Below, one piece after another: positions 16,781-26,986 of a stretch of DNA of 64,000 nucleotides. The notes below the pieces were generated by a model, which saw only the letters and a list, made by a program, of their open reading frames with translations, searched no databases and was not told where the DNA came from. Numbering within the stretch: position 1 is the stretch's first letter; each line of letters begins with the position of its first letter. Position numbers and translations under genes: made by a program. This DNA is from Anaerolineae bacterium (GTDB lineage: Bacteria; Chloroflexota; Anaerolineae; B4-G1; DUEL01), in contig JANXCY010000011.1 of assembly GCA_025060135.1 (NCBI GenBank), forward strand, positions 22,082-86,081. Direction: 5' to 3'.

Positions 16781-19579
16781 TTACGGAGGGGACACTGTCG
16801 GCTCCGGGGTCGGGATTCCCGTGGGCAGAGGCGTCGGAGTTTCGGTAAGCGGCACCGGTGTCGGGGTCGCCGTCGGCGGTATCGGTGTGGACGTCGCGGT
16901 AGGCAGCGGCGTCGGTGAAGGGGTCGCCGTTGGCGGCACCGACGTTGGTGAGGGCGTCGCCGTCGGCGGTGCTGGTGTGGATATCTCCATCGGCGGCATG
17001 GTGGAGGTCGGAGAGGCCGTCGGTGAGAGCAATGGGGCCACGACGCAGCGCACGCGCGCCTCATAGGTCCGTCCCAGCCGATCCCATGCCACCACCCGCA
17101 GGGTGTAGACCCCCGGTGCCAAAAGCGTCGTGTCCCAGACGGTGATCTGCCCATCCCGCACCGGGGTCAGGTGCGGCCCGCTTACCCATCCCCAGCCCAA
17201 GGGGGTCTCCCCCAGGCCGTACTCCACGTGGTAGTGGTCAAAGTTGGGCACACTCACTGTCCCCATCACCCCCACGACACCGGAGACCGTAGCGTCCGGA
17301 GAGGGGAAGGAGATGTAGACCTCCGGATGGCCCGTTTCGGGGAGACAGGCGCCCAGCGGGGCCAGGGGCAGGCCGCCCCAGTCCTGGGTCTGGGCCCATT
17401 CCCAGCCCTGAGGGTCGTGGATCACGATCATCACTTGGCCGTTACACCACTGGTACCAGTCGTGCTCCGGCCCCAGGGGCGGCTGATCGGCGGCGAAGAT
17501 CTCTGTCCGGCGCCGGGGGCAATAGGGGCTGGGCTGGGTGCCCGAGTCGGCACAGATTTCCATCTCTACGATGCCGGGGGGTCGGACGAAGTCCCGCACC
17601 GGTTGGCCCTTCAGTGCCGCTTCCATAAAACGATTCCAGATAGGAGCGGCGCCCATAGAGCCCGCCACCCGGTCCATCGGCGTGTAATCCGCGTTGCCCA
17701 CCCAGACGCCCACGGCCAGGTCGGGGGTGTAGCCCACGGTCCAGGCGTCCCGGTAGTCATCGGTGGTGCCGGTCTTGGCCGCCGCTGGACGGGAGAGTTC
17801 CAGCCAGTTGGGACAGCCAAAAGCCGGGCAGCGGGCCTGCCGGTCGGAGAGGATGGAGGTGATCAGATAGGCGTGTTCGGGTCGGATGACCGCCTCACCC
17901 AGAGGAGGCTGACGGTTATCCAAGAGAATGTTGCCCTGGTTGTCCTCAATGTAAAGGATGGGGGTCAGGGGCACCCGTCGGCCGCCGTTGGCGAAGACGG
18001 CATACGCGCCGGTCAGTTCCAGAAGGGGCACCTCGCCACCGCCCAGGGTCAGGCTGAGGCCGTAATCTTCCCGCGTGAGGGTGGTGATGCCCAGCCGGGC
18101 GGCCATCTCCTTGAGGGCCGGGATACCAATGAATTGAAGGGCCTTGACGGCGGGGATGTTGTAGGAATTGGCCAGCGCGCTGCGTACCAGGACCGGCCCG
18201 TGGAACTTCCCGTCGTAGTTGCGGGGGACGTAGGGCGGGTTAGCGCCATCCGGAAAGGCGGTCGGGAGGTCCCAGATGAGGGTGGCGGGGGTCCAGCCTC
18301 GCTCAAAGGCGGCAACGTAGGTGAGGGGTTTGATGGCGGAGCCGGGCTGACGGGGGGCAACGGCCATGTTCACCTGGCCGTCAATCTCCTCGTTGTAGAA
18401 ATCGGCGCTGCCGACCATGGCCAGGATGTAGCCAGTGGAGGGCTCTATGGCGACCAGCGCGCCGTTGGAGGCTCCATGATCGGCCAAAGCGGCGACGTGC
18501 TGGGCCACTATCTGTTCCGCCAGGGATTGCAGGTCCGGATCCAGCGTCGTGTAGATGCGCAGGCCGCTCCCCCGGTAGAGGACCTCCGGCCCGTACATCT
18601 GTTCCACCTGTTGCCGGACGTACATCACAAAGTGAGGGGCCGGGATGCGGTCCTGGGGGACGAAAGGCCGGAATTCGTAGGCGGCCATTTCGGCAGCGGC
18701 TGCGTCGGCCTGGGCCTGGGTGATGTAGCCTTCTTTGACCATCAGCCGGAGAACGTCCTTCTGACGGGCCAGCGCGCGCTCCCGTCCCCCGGCGAAGACG
18801 TCGTAGTTGGCCGGGGATTGGGGAAGTCCAGCCAGGAAGGAGGCCTGGGCCAGGTTGAGTTCAGCGGCGGAGATGCCAAAGTAGGTCTCGGCGGCGGCCT
18901 CTATGCCGTAGGCCAGGTTGCCGTAGTAGATTTCGTTCAGGTAGATTTCCAGGATGGTGTTGCGGGGGTACCGGCGGCTGATCTCATAGGCCAGAATGAC
19001 CTCTTTGATCTTCCGCCAGGCAGTCCGCTGGGTGCGCTCCTCCGGAGAGAGGAGCAGGTTGCGGGCCAGTTGCTGGGGGATGGTGGAGGCCCCGGAGACG
19101 GTCTCTCCGGCCTGCAGGTTGCGGTAGATGGCCTTGAGCATGGCGACCGGGTCAAAGCCGGGGTGGCGGTAGAAGTCAGCATCCTCAGTGGCAATGGTTG
19201 CCTGGATCAGGTAGGGAGAGATGCGGTCCAGGGGGACGTAGACCCGTCGCCCGCCCCGAGGGTCCATCACTTCATAGAGCAAGGAGTGGTCGCGCGCGTA
19301 GATTTTGGAACTGACGAAGGGAGATTGACGGGCCACCAGTTCTTCCGGTGGTGGGAGTTGGGCGGCAATGAGCGCGTAGCCAGTGATCAGCGCCGCGAAG
19401 AGAGCGAAGAAGGAGATGAAGGCCACCAGGGCGGCGATGAAGAAGCCCCACGCCAGGCGGCTCCTACCGGAGCGAGGGGGAGCCATCGAATAGTGGCGGG
19501 AGGCGAGGCCTGGTGGCGCAGGCGCCATCCGCTGGGAGGGATAGGGCCGAATGGGTCGGGTCTGACGGTGATTGGGCAT
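16781..19579 (-). CDS. Class A penicillin-binding protein (PBP1A-like) with Pro/Thr tail
   Basis: 932 residues. The order is: a basic Pro-rich cytoplasmic start, one membrane anchor (~45-72), a GT51 glycosyltransferase (EDADFYRHPGFD, STIPQQLARNLLL), then a transpeptidase with SAIK, SYN and KTGTT motifs. After these come an immunoglobulin-like region (~760-850) and a ~75-residue tail of PTATPSPTP units. It polymerises and cross-links peptidoglycan outside the membrane. The ATG at 19579 lies four bases after the upstream stop; an ATG at 19606 would overlap that gene. No strong ribosome site is seen, so translation is probably coupled. Confidence 0.93.
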   Translation of the reverse strand: MPNHRQTRPIRPYPSQRMAPAPPGLASRHYSMAPPRSGRSRLAWGFFIAALVAFISFFALFAALITGYALIAAQLPPPEELVARQSPFVSSKIYARDHSLLYEVMDPRGGRRVYVPLDRISPYLIQATIATEDADFYRHPGFDPVAMLKAIYRNLQAGETVSGASTIPQQLARNLLLSPEERTQRTAWRKIKEVILAYEISRRYPRNTILEIYLNEIYYGNLAYGIEAAAETYFGISAAELNLAQASFLAGLPQSPANYDVFAGGRERALARQKDVLRLMVKEGYITQAQADAAAAEMAAYEFRPFVPQDRIPAPHFVMYVRQQVEQMYGPEVLYRGSGLRIYTTLDPDLQSLAEQIVAQHVAALADHGASNGALVAIEPSTGYILAMVGSADFYNEEIDGQVNMAVAPRQPGSAIKPLTYVAAFERGWTPATLIWDLPTAFPDGANPPYVPRNYDGKFHGPVLVRSALANSYNIPAVKALQFIGIPALKEMAARLGITTLTREDYGLSLTLGGGEVPLLELTGAYAVFANGGRRVPLTPILYIEDNQGNILLDNRQPPLGEAVIRPEHAYLITSILSDRQARCPAFGCPNWLELSRPAAAKTGTTDDYRDAWTVGYTPDLAVGVWVGNADYTPMDRVAGSMGAAPIWNRFMEAALKGQPVRDFVRPPGIVEMEICADSGTQPSPYCPRRRTEIFAADQPPLGPEHDWYQWCNGQVMIVIHDPQGWEWAQTQDWGGLPLAPLGACLPETGHPEVYISFPSPDATVSGVVGVMGTVSVPNFDHYHVEYGLGETPLGWGWVSGPHLTPVRDGQITVWDTTLLAPGVYTLRVVAWDRLGRTYEARVRCVVAPLLSPTASPTSTMPPMEISTPAPPTATPSPTSVPPTATPSPTPLPTATSTPIPPTATPTPVPLTETPTPLPTGIPTPEPTVSPP

Positions 19580-19583
19580 GGGA

Positions 19584-20693
19584 TCAATACCGTAACAGGG
19601 CGCCAATGCCCACGCGTTCCAGTGCCGGGTGGTGGTCTACTACTTCTATTTCACCGCCGTCCTCTACCACTCGGGTGACCACGGCTTCAGCGGCATCGGA
19701 GATTTCGGCAACGACGCCGCCGCAGAAGGGACAGCGGTCCATTTCCACGGCGGTCAGGTACCCGCAGGACTGGCAACGGTAGCCCGGGGCGTGAAAGCCC
19801 CGCAGGATGACCAGGGTACGGATGCGGCCCTCATGGGCAGCACTGAGGGTCCCATCCAGGCCCAGGACGCCTCCTTTCCCTTTCGCGGCCGCTGTAACTA
19901 CGGCCTCCACTGTTGCGGCCTCCCGCTCGGCCTCCACCTGACGGAGGATGTGGAGGGAGCGTTCTCGTAGGGTATGCCCGTTATCCCCGGGGCCACCACT
20001 GATCGTCCCCACCACTATTTCCTGCAGCGCCTTGGGAAGCAGGTCGCGGAATTGGGAGACGGTGGGCTCAGCACCCGCCAGGATGAGCCGCCGGGGGGTG
20101 TGCTGGCGCCAAAAGTGTTCCACAACTCGAGCAGCCTGACGGAGATTGCGCATAGCGACCTCTTCCATATGACGGCTGCCGGATGGAGCGCCACCTCGCC
20201 GTTCGGCTCCGGCGGAGGAGCCCCGGCCCCGCTTCAGTTTCTTGACCTCTTCTCCTTCAAAGACCTCTTCGTACACGGGCTCGCCCAGGTGGAAGAGCAC
20301 CACCCGGACGCCCTCCCGGTGGACCATCGCTACCGCGTAGCGCTCATAGGTATCCAGGAGGGCCGCCAGAGGGGAGATGTAGGGCCGACGGGCCACCATC
20401 ACCCCGGAGGCGACGGGGATGGGCAGGATATAAACCCGCCAGAAGTCCGCCGCCGCGCAGGAGAAGACGGCTACCCCCCGGCCCGACCAGTTGTACTCAT
20501 GCTCAAAATACCGCTGTACGGCGAGGATGTCTTCCGGCGCAGCCTGGCCTTCGGCTTGTTTCAGCAGATGCCGCAACAAGATCAGATACTCCTCGCTGGT
20601 ATGCCGGGTCGGGTCCACATCCAGATAGATGCTCAGAATCGGCGCTTCTGCCTGGAAGTGGGCCAGGTTTCGCAGTTCGGTTTCGTCGATCAT
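19584..20693 (-). CDS. Bacterial archaeo-eukaryotic release factor-like protein (family 10 type)
   Basis: 369 residues. It starts SIYLDVDP and continues with the domain order of bacterial eRF1/Vms1-like proteins: an N-terminal alpha/beta domain, a middle domain with RRLILAGAEPTVSQF, and a C-terminal L7Ae-like part. The end carries a zinc ribbon (CQSCGY...CPFCGG). A Gly/Arg/Ser-rich loop lies in the middle (residues ~155-175). Relatives may act on stalled ribosomes, but no function is proven for this family. It ends four bases before the PBP gene. Confidence 0.7.
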   Translation of the reverse strand: MIDETELRNLAHFQAEAPILSIYLDVDPTRHTSEEYLILLRHLLKQAEGQAAPEDILAVQRYFEHEYNWSGRGVAVFSCAAADFWRVYILPIPVASGVMVARRPYISPLAALLDTYERYAVAMVHREGVRVVLFHLGEPVYEEVFEGEEVKKLKRGRGSSAGAERRGGAPSGSRHMEEVAMRNLRQAARVVEHFWRQHTPRRLILAGAEPTVSQFRDLLPKALQEIVVGTISGGPGDNGHTLRERSLHILRQVEAEREAATVEAVVTAAAKGKGGVLGLDGTLSAAHEGRIRTLVILRGFHAPGYRCQSCGYLTAVEMDRCPFCGGVVAEISDAAEAVVTRVVEDGGEIEVVDHHPALERVGIGALLRY

Positions 20694-20844
20694 CGGGACG
20701 CCTCCATGAAAATGGACAGGATTTACAGGATTGATGGATTTATGGAATTGATAAGATCGATGGGATTGAGGGATTGACGGGATTGGCGGGCTTCGCCAGA
20801 TGCAATCCTGTTCTTCCTGTCCAGTCCGCCTGTACGCCGGATGT
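20694..20844. repeat. Short-period GGATT repeat spacer
   Basis: From about 20715 to 20790 the spacer repeats ACAGGATTT / ACAGGATTG / ATGGATTT / ATGGAATTG / AGGGATTG with a period of 9-10 bases. It matches the words at 27.0-27.3 kb. It lies between the htrA stop and the eRF1-like start. No gene is visible. Confidence 0.6.
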
Positions 20845-22119
20845 TTATCGCGGGCGTTCGCCCAAACGAACGGGGATATCCATCGGACGCCCGTCCCGAA
20901 GGATGGTAACGGTAACCACCTGGCCGACCTCGGTTTCTCGGACCAGGTAGGCGATCAGATCGTTGAAGTCCTCTACCGGATGGCCGTCAATGGCGATGAT
21001 GATGTCGCCGCCTACCCGCACTGTGGTCCCCAGCACCCGCACAGAGCGGCTACCGCCCCGAATGCCCGCCTGGTCTGCGGGTCCTCCAGGCTCCACTGCC
21101 GAAACCAGGACGCCCCGGGTGGCCGGCAGGTTCAATTCATGGGCCAGTTGAGCCAGGGTGAAGCGGTTATCGGCCGTGATGCCCAGGTAGGGGTAGCGGT
21201 AGGTTCCCTCCGCGATGAGGCGCGGGACGATGCGTTTGACCGTGTTCACCGGCACGGCAAAACCGACGCCCATATTGCCCCCGGTGGTGGTCCGGATGGC
21301 GGTGTTCACTCCGACCACCCGCCCTGCTGAATCCAAGAGGGGGCCGCCCGAGTTGCCAGGGTTAATCGCCGCGTCGGTCTGGATGATCTCGGGGTTGGAG
21401 AAGGAGCCACCAGTCGCCGTGGTGACAGTAGGCAGCACCCGCCCCAGTGCGCTGATTACTCCTACTGTCATCGTCCCCTGCAGGCCAAAGGGATTACCGA
21501 TGGCGATCACCCGCTGGCCGACCTGAAGGGTATCTGAATCTCCCAGTTCCAGCGGCACTGCACTGGGCGGCAGGTCTTCCACCTGCAGGACCGCCAGGTC
21601 GGAGAAAGGGTCGGAGCCGAGGACCTGCGCTTCTCGCAGGCTCCCGTCGCTGAAGGTAACCCAGATGGTATCGGCCCCTTCCACGACGTGGTGGTTGGTA
21701 ACGATGTGCCCTTCGGTGTCTATGAGAAACCCGGAGCCGCTCCCGAAGATGCTGGCCTCGTCTCCCGTTCCGGCAGCGACGTCAATGTTGACGACGCCGG
21801 GATTGACCCGTGCGTAGAGATTGACCAGCAGGAAGTCTTCAGCGGTGGCCTCAGTGACCAGGAAATCCGGCAGCGGGGTCGGCGTGGCGACCACGACCAG
21901 CACGGGCGCAGTAGCAGGCGCGGTTATCACGGATGAAGGTGGCAGGGTCGGTAGGGAGAATGTGCAAGCCAGAGTTGCCAGGAGCAGAAGGCCCACTCCC
22001 ACCCCCAGTCGTATATCGAAGGGCACAGGGCGCGGGGTGCGAGGCACAGGACAAAGGGCGCCGGGTGCAGGATGCCACTTGCAAAAAATGGAGCAAATGC
22101 AACAAAACACCCGCCACAT
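20845..22119 (-). CDS. HtrA/DegP-type serine protease with PDZ domain
   Basis: 424 residues from the ATG at 22119, chosen for GAGG nine bases upstream; the exact start is uncertain. The catalytic triad is clear: His in TNHHVVEGA, Asp in SDLAVLQ and Ser in NPGNSGGPLL. One PDZ domain follows (LGITAD to the end). A lipobox-like LLLLATLAC sits ~40 residues in, so the protein is exported and perhaps lipid-anchored. It degrades or chaperones damaged exported proteins. Residues ~15-35 are encoded by a degenerate GCGCC/GGGTGC repeat, which suggests that the N-terminus has grown into spacer sequence. Confidence 0.9.
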   Translation of the reverse strand: MWRVFCCICSIFCKWHPAPGALCPVPRTPRPVPFDIRLGVGVGLLLLATLACTFSLPTLPPSSVITAPATAPVLVVVATPTPLPDFLVTEATAEDFLLVNLYARVNPGVVNIDVAAGTGDEASIFGSGSGFLIDTEGHIVTNHHVVEGADTIWVTFSDGSLREAQVLGSDPFSDLAVLQVEDLPPSAVPLELGDSDTLQVGQRVIAIGNPFGLQGTMTVGVISALGRVLPTVTTATGGSFSNPEIIQTDAAINPGNSGGPLLDSAGRVVGVNTAIRTTTGGNMGVGFAVPVNTVKRIVPRLIAEGTYRYPYLGITADNRFTLAQLAHELNLPATRGVLVSAVEPGGPADQAGIRGGSRSVRVLGTTVRVGGDIIIAIDGHPVEDFNDLIAYLVRETEVGQVVTVTILRDGRPMDIPVRLGERPR

Positions 22120-22360
22120 ATGCTGATTCCTCATCGGCCAAACCGTTTCCGCAATTTTTCCCGCACTTCATCCCGAACTCGGGGCGGTAACTTTGCTCGC
22201 GCGAGGTAAGGGCCGCCGTTGTGGTCATCAGGCGATGCAGGCGAATGGTAGAGGTGCCCCGCAACCTGTATCAGCGGGGTCCTCCTCGTTTGCATCCAAC
22301 ACCCCGTCCGAATCCGCAAATCATCGGGTTATCTGGCTGGTAATGGAGCGCCAAGAGGAA

Positions 22361-23302
22361 TCACCGCCCGCTTCGATGCAGGCGGGCCAGTTCCTCAAAG
22401 AGTTCCCGTTCCCGGGGGCTCAGCCGCTGGGGAACCTGCACCTGGATGACGACGTAGAGGTCGCCCCGACGTTCCGCATTCCCCGGTTTGGGCATTCCCT
22501 TTCCCTTTAGCCGGAACTTGGTGCCGCTGCTGGTGCCGGGAGGGATTTTCAGCGCCACGGTACCGTCCAGCGTCTCCACCGGCACTTCGCCCCCCAGGAC
22601 GGCGGTGTACAGGTCCACCGGCAGGTCCCGCCAGAGGTCGCTCCCCTCCATCCGAAAGACCGGATGGGGACGGACGGTAACTTTCAGATACAGATCGCCC
22701 GGGGGCCCTCCGAAGAGTCCGGGCTGGCCCAGACCCGCGAAGCGGATCCGGGAACCGGTACGGGCTCCGGGTGGGATTTTGACGGTAACGACACGCCCAT
22801 CGGCTCGCTCCACCTGCCGGGTGGTGCCGTGGAAGGCCTCCTCCAGGGTGATCTCCACCGGCATCTCCACGTCCTGGCCCTTGGTGGTAGCCGTGCGGCG
22901 AGTGCCCGTGCGCGGTCGGGTGCGCGGGGCACCAAATAGGAACTCAAAAAGGTCGCCCAGGCCGCCCGCCTGCCCGAAGAGTTCGTCCAGGTCCACATAC
23001 TGGACGTGGGGCCCTGCCTGTCCGAACCACTGGCGGGCGAAGTCCTCAAAACCGCCAGGGCCACCACGCGCCTGCCAGCGGCTCCAATCGGCGCCGAACT
23101 GGTCGTAGCGGCGGCGCTTTTCCGGATCGGAAAGGACCTCGTAGGCCTCGTTGATTTCTTTGAACCGTTCCTCGGCCGCCTTGTCGCCCGGGTTCATATC
23201 CGGGTGGTACTGCCGGGCCAGGCGGCGGTAGGCCTTCTTGATTTCGTCCTGGCTGGCGTTGCGATCTACGCCGAGGATTCGGTAGTAATCTTTGTATTCC
23301 AT
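22361..23302 (-). CDS. DnaJ/CbpA-type co-chaperone
   Basis: 313 residues. The J domain (residues 1-70) has the HPD motif in [13 protein letters not shown] Gly/Phe-rich segment follows (~78-125), then two C-terminal beta-sandwich substrate-binding domains. There is no CxxCxGxG zinc module, so it is a class B (CbpA-like) J protein. It stimulates DnaK and delivers clients to it; no dnaK is in the window. No ribosome site is obvious before the ATG, whose upstream spacer contains CGTGTTCCGTATCCCGTG repeat words. Confidence 0.93.
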   Translation of the reverse strand: MEYKDYYRILGVDRNASQDEIKKAYRRLARQYHPDMNPGDKAAEERFKEINEAYEVLSDPEKRRRYDQFGADWSRWQARGGPGGFEDFARQWFGQAGPHVQYVDLDELFGQAGGLGDLFEFLFGAPRTRPRTGTRRTATTKGQDVEMPVEITLEEAFHGTTRQVERADGRVVTVKIPPGARTGSRIRFAGLGQPGLFGGPPGDLYLKVTVRPHPVFRMEGSDLWRDLPVDLYTAVLGGEVPVETLDGTVALKIPPGTSSGTKFRLKGKGMPKPGNAERRGDLYVVIQVQVPQRLSPRERELFEELARLHRSGR

Positions 23303-23431
23303 GTCCGTGGGGCGTGTTCCGTATCCCGTGTCCTCTTTTCAATTGTATGCCTGGATACGGGGTTTGTCAAGAAACGCGCGCCCGCTCACCTGAAGGGCTC
23401 TTCGGCATCCGGCTCGCCGTCCGTCCCGAGT

Positions 23432-24187
23432 TTACGGTGCCGCCCGGCGCAGCATAGAGGTCAGCCAGGAACGCGCGGGATGCCCCACCCGTTCCAGTTC
23501 CGCCACCACGCGCTCCCCATCATAGGCCACCCGCCGGAGGGTAACGGTGCATTCTGGCCCATGGAAATCCAGGAGCGCGTAGCCCGCGCGGGGGTCGCCG
23601 TCCAGGGAGAGGCCGACGCTTCCTCCATTGACCAGCCGAACTCCGCCCACCTGCCGGTCTAACGGACGATGGGTGTGGCCATAGGCCAGGAGGCGCGCGT
23701 CCAGGCCGGAGAGGTGAGGGAGAATCTGCTCATCCGGGGTGTCGGGCAGGATGTTGGTTTCATCGTCGCCAGGGACGGCATGGACGGCCATCACGCGGCC
23801 ATATCCGGGGAAGTCCATCGCCAGGCGCGTTGGGAGGTCGCGGAGGAAGAGATAGTCCTCCCATGTCAGTCGTTCTACCGTCCAGCGAAACAGCCCGTCC
23901 CGCATCTCCAGGAAGCCGGGCATACGGGCCCAGTCCTCCGGAGAGCGGACCGGCGCCAGGGGACGGCGCCCGGTAACCAGGTACCGGTCGGTGTTCCCCT
24001 GCAGGAACGAGACGTTAGGAAGCGACCGCAGACGGTCCAAGGTCTCTCTGGGCCAGGGAAAGAAGGCGACCAGGTCGCCCAGAACCCAATAGAAGTCTGG
24101 CTGGCCCTGGCGCTCTATGTCCGCCAGGACTGCCTCCAGCGCAGGCAGATTGCCATGGGTATCGGAAAGAATCGCCAGTCGGGTCAT
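23432..24187 (-). CDS. Metallophosphoesterase (YfcE/DODA type)
   Basis: 251 residues. The five metal-binding blocks are present: LSDTHGN, LGDLV, GNTD, MAVHAVPGDD and YGHTHRP. It should hydrolyse a phosphodiester or phosphomonoester with two metal ions; the substrate is unknown. The start ATG at 24187 follows GGAGGTACC. It lies 10 bases after the GNAT gene stop in the same direction, so the two are probably cotranscribed. Confidence 0.85.
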   Translation of the reverse strand: MTRLAILSDTHGNLPALEAVLADIERQGQPDFYWVLGDLVAFFPWPRETLDRLRSLPNVSFLQGNTDRYLVTGRRPLAPVRSPEDWARMPGFLEMRDGLFRWTVERLTWEDYLFLRDLPTRLAMDFPGYGRVMAVHAVPGDDETNILPDTPDEQILPHLSGLDARLLAYGHTHRPLDRQVGGVRLVNGGSVGLSLDGDPRAGYALLDFHGPECTVTLRRVAYDGERVVAELERVGHPARSWLTSMLRRAAP

Positions 24188-24197
24188 GGTACCTCCT

Positions 24198-25064
24198 TCA
24201 GCGACCAGTTTCTGTTTTGTCCAGGGCCCGCCACCAGGCGGTGATGCGGGAACCGACAGGCTGAAAACCGAATCGTTCGTAAAGGCGCCGCGACGCGACG
24301 TTGTCTACCTGAGTGTTCAGGGTTACCGCTTTTACCCCCTGCTGCCAGAGCCGCAAGAGCACTGTCCGCAACAGGTAACTGCCCACGCCTCGGCGCTGGA
24401 ACCCCGGGGCTACCGCCAGGCGACCGATGTGCGCGCCGTGGTTGGCAGAGCGGGCCTCTGCGTAGCCAACGAGGAGACCGTCCCGTTCGGCGACCAGGAA
24501 ACAGGCCGCTTCCTGCCGGATGTGCTCCAGGGTGGCCGCGCTGAACCACCATGGGGACGGAAAAGCATCGTGGTCCAGACAGACCAGGTGGGGGATGTCC
24601 TCGGCTTGGGCGGGCCGGACGGTGCATGGCGCGCTGGAGGGCATAGGAGGAAGGAAACGGTCATCCTTCCTCAGGGTAACCAGATAGGCCAGAAGACGGA
24701 ACCTCCGGGTGCGCAGGGCCTCTCCCATCCAGCCGCCCACATCGGTCCAGGCCAGGGCGCGGGCGCCCAGTGCGCGCAGGGGGGCTTCCAGGTGGGGGAG
24801 GGTGGCATCCAGCCAGAGGCCCGCCGGGATTTCGGGGGCCAGGACGCCGAGGCGAACCCAGGCTACGGGGCTGTCGTCGGGCAGAGCCAGCAGAGCGCCG
24901 ACGAGATAGCCATCGGCCAGGGTCAGCAGAAAAGTCTCCGTGCCCAGGTGCTCTTCCCACCACCAGGAGCGAACGCAGGGGCGGGCACTCCGGTCCAGCA
25001 GCCGCCGGATGGCAGCCTCATCGGCCCGGACGGCAGGTCGGATTTCCAACAGACCACGGACCAT
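24198..25064 (-). CDS. Two-domain GNAT acetyltransferase-like protein
   Basis: 288 residues from the ATG at 25064. The C-terminal half (~150-288) is a normal GNAT domain with acetyl-CoA motif RLAVAPGFQRRGVGSYLL and a RimI-like ending (NVASRRLYERFGF). The N-terminal half (LEIRPAVRADEAAIRRLL onward) has the strand order of GNAT but no acetyl-CoA motif, so it looks like a degenerate duplicate. The start is uncertain because the codons before it lie in a GGTCCGTGGTCTATGGTCC repeat that leads into the C/G homopolymer block. The substrate is unknown. Confidence 0.78.
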   Translation of the reverse strand: MVRGLLEIRPAVRADEAAIRRLLDRSARPCVRSWWWEEHLGTETFLLTLADGYLVGALLALPDDSPVAWVRLGVLAPEIPAGLWLDATLPHLEAPLRALGARALAWTDVGGWMGEALRTRRFRLLAYLVTLRKDDRFLPPMPSSAPCTVRPAQAEDIPHLVCLDHDAFPSPWWFSAATLEHIRQEAACFLVAERDGLLVGYAEARSANHGAHIGRLAVAPGFQRRGVGSYLLRTVLLRLWQQGVKAVTLNTQVDNVASRRLYERFGFQPVGSRITAWWRALDKTETGR

Positions 25065-25097
25065 AGACCACGGACCACGAACCGCAGACCAGGTTGG
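25043..25097. repeat. GGTCCGTGGTC degenerate repeat
   Basis: On the minus strand the words GGTCTGCGG, TTCGTGGTCC, GTGGTCTAT and GGTCCGTGGTC follow one another with a period near 8-10 bases. It covers the start region of the GNAT gene and abuts the homopolymer block. Confidence 0.55.
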
Positions 25098-25102
25098 GTT
25101 TT

Positions 25103-25231
<129 letters not shown>

Positions 25232-25243
25232 AAAACTCACTCT

Positions 25244-26986
25244 CTACCTGCGCCGACCGTCCTCCGTCATCATCCGCCAGACTTCCCGAACGCCGACTTT
25301 CGTCAGTTCGCCCACGTTGAAGGGGAGTCGCCCCACCGGGACGTCCAGTTCCGTCTTGTCGCAGACGGTGGAGGTGTTGGCGCGGTCAATCTGAGGCTTC
25401 AGGCGCAGCATCTCCCGCTCCACCTCCTCCGGCGAGGCTGTTGCCAGCAGGCGGTCTATCTGGGCCATTAAGGAGGTGGCCTGCCGGATGCGCTCCTCCG
25501 TCTCCGCCGCCTTCTGGGGCGAGATGATGCCGTAGCGGGCCTTCAGCGCGTTCAGCCGCCGACCGGCCTCGTAGGTGGTGGCAGCAATGGTATCCCGGTC
25601 CATCCAGACCGTCTCGTAGGAGAGGATGTGCTTCCAGGTGGGGGCCAGCAGGGCCCGCCGGTGGTCCTCCAACGTCCGGCAGAAGAGGCGGTAGCCGAAC
25701 CGGTCCGGGTTCTCAAAGGCCGGGCTCCCGGGGTCCAGGAACGGGGCCAGCGGGGCGATGAAGGGGACCAGTCGCCGATCGCCGCCCAGCCTCTGCAAGA
25801 GGTCGTCGCAGTAGTCCACCGTCTCCAGGGCCGAGGCGGCGGTCTGTTGGGGCAGGCCAATCATAAAGAACAGATCAAAGCGACGGCAGCCGACGGCCAG
25901 GCAGTTGCGCACTGTCTCCTCAATCCCTTCGTTACTGTAGGGCTTGCCCAGGGCCTGGCGGACGGTCGGGTCGTGGGAGTCGGGGGAGAATTCCACAATG
26001 AAGTCGGGCAGTGCCTCCGCCAGTTCTTCGGCGTAGTCCCGGGGGACGGGCCAGAAGAACTCCAGCATAAAAGGGCCGGGGACGCCCCGGACGGCGCGCA
26101 GGAAACGGCGGGCGTAGTCCATTCCTGCCAGGCGCAGTTCGCCCAGGATGAAGATGGGGCCCTTGCTCAGCCGCCGGGCCTCCCGCACGTCCCGCGCCAG
26201 GTCCTCCGGGTCGCGGAAGGCCGGACGCTCCCGTCCGGACATGCGGACATGCCCCTCGGCGCACCCCCCGCAGACGGAGCAGTGCTGGGTGCAGCCGCGC
26301 ACCGTCAGCGTGGCCATGATGGGATAATCCAGCCAGTGGGCGAAGGGCGTGCAGGAGATGAGGTCCCGATCGCGGATGACGGAGCGAACCATGTGCAGGA
26401 ACCCCGGGCGGATGTGGCTCAGGTCGGCGGGGATGTAGGTCTGGGGGTTGATGTGGACCTCGCCCCGGGCGTCCTTCCAGGTCAGGTTGGGGACTTCGGT
26501 GGGCTCGCGGCCCGCGCGCAGGCATTCCAGCAGCATCCGCAGCGGCTCCTCGGTGGAATCGCCGCGCAGGACGTAATCCACCTGCGGATAACGGATGAGT
26601 TCCTCGTGGTAGTAACTCGCAGAGAAGCCGCCGAAGATGATGGGGGTTTTGGGGTGGTGTTCCCGGACGATGCGGGCGATTTCCAGCGCGCCCTGGGCAT
26701 GGGGAAGCCAATGGAGGTCTATGCCGAAGGCGCGGGAGAGGTGGCGGGCGATGAAGCGTTCGACGTCAAACCGGTCGGAGCGGACCATCCGCACGGCCAG
26801 GTTGACAATGCGGGTGCGGAAGCCGTGCCGTTCCAGATAGTCGCAGAGGGCGGCAAAGCCGATGGGGTACATGTCGTAGATGGGGGTGGACGGGACGACG
26901 TCGGAGATGGGCCCCCAGAGGGTGGCCCGCCGCCGGAAGTCGTAGAGGCTGGGAGGGTGAAGAAAAGTCAAGTCAGGTATGGCCAT
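25244..26986 (-). CDS. B12-binding-domain radical SAM protein
   Basis: 580 residues. Residues ~1-190 form a cobalamin-binding-like Rossmann domain (MYPIGFAALCDYLERHGF, IIFGGFSASYYHEEL). The radical SAM core follows, with its iron-sulfur cysteines in CTQHCSVC (C232, C236, C239). The length and layout resemble the family described for Thermoplasma Ta0216, whose reaction is unknown. The C-terminal ~150 residues are family-specific and helical. It stands alone between a repeat-filled spacer and the homopolymer block, so context gives no help with the substrate. Confidence 0.85.
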   Translation of the reverse strand: MAIPDLTFLHPPSLYDFRRRATLWGPISDVVPSTPIYDMYPIGFAALCDYLERHGFRTRIVNLAVRMVRSDRFDVERFIARHLSRAFGIDLHWLPHAQGALEIARIVREHHPKTPIIFGGFSASYYHEELIRYPQVDYVLRGDSTEEPLRMLLECLRAGREPTEVPNLTWKDARGEVHINPQTYIPADLSHIRPGFLHMVRSVIRDRDLISCTPFAHWLDYPIMATLTVRGCTQHCSVCGGCAEGHVRMSGRERPAFRDPEDLARDVREARRLSKGPIFILGELRLAGMDYARRFLRAVRGVPGPFMLEFFWPVPRDYAEELAEALPDFIVEFSPDSHDPTVRQALGKPYSNEGIEETVRNCLAVGCRRFDLFFMIGLPQQTAASALETVDYCDDLLQRLGGDRRLVPFIAPLAPFLDPGSPAFENPDRFGYRLFCRTLEDHRRALLAPTWKHILSYETVWMDRDTIAATTYEAGRRLNALKARYGIISPQKAAETEERIRQATSLMAQIDRLLATASPEEVEREMLRLKPQIDRANTSTVCDKTELDVPVGRLPFNVGELTKVGVREVWRMMTEDGRRR

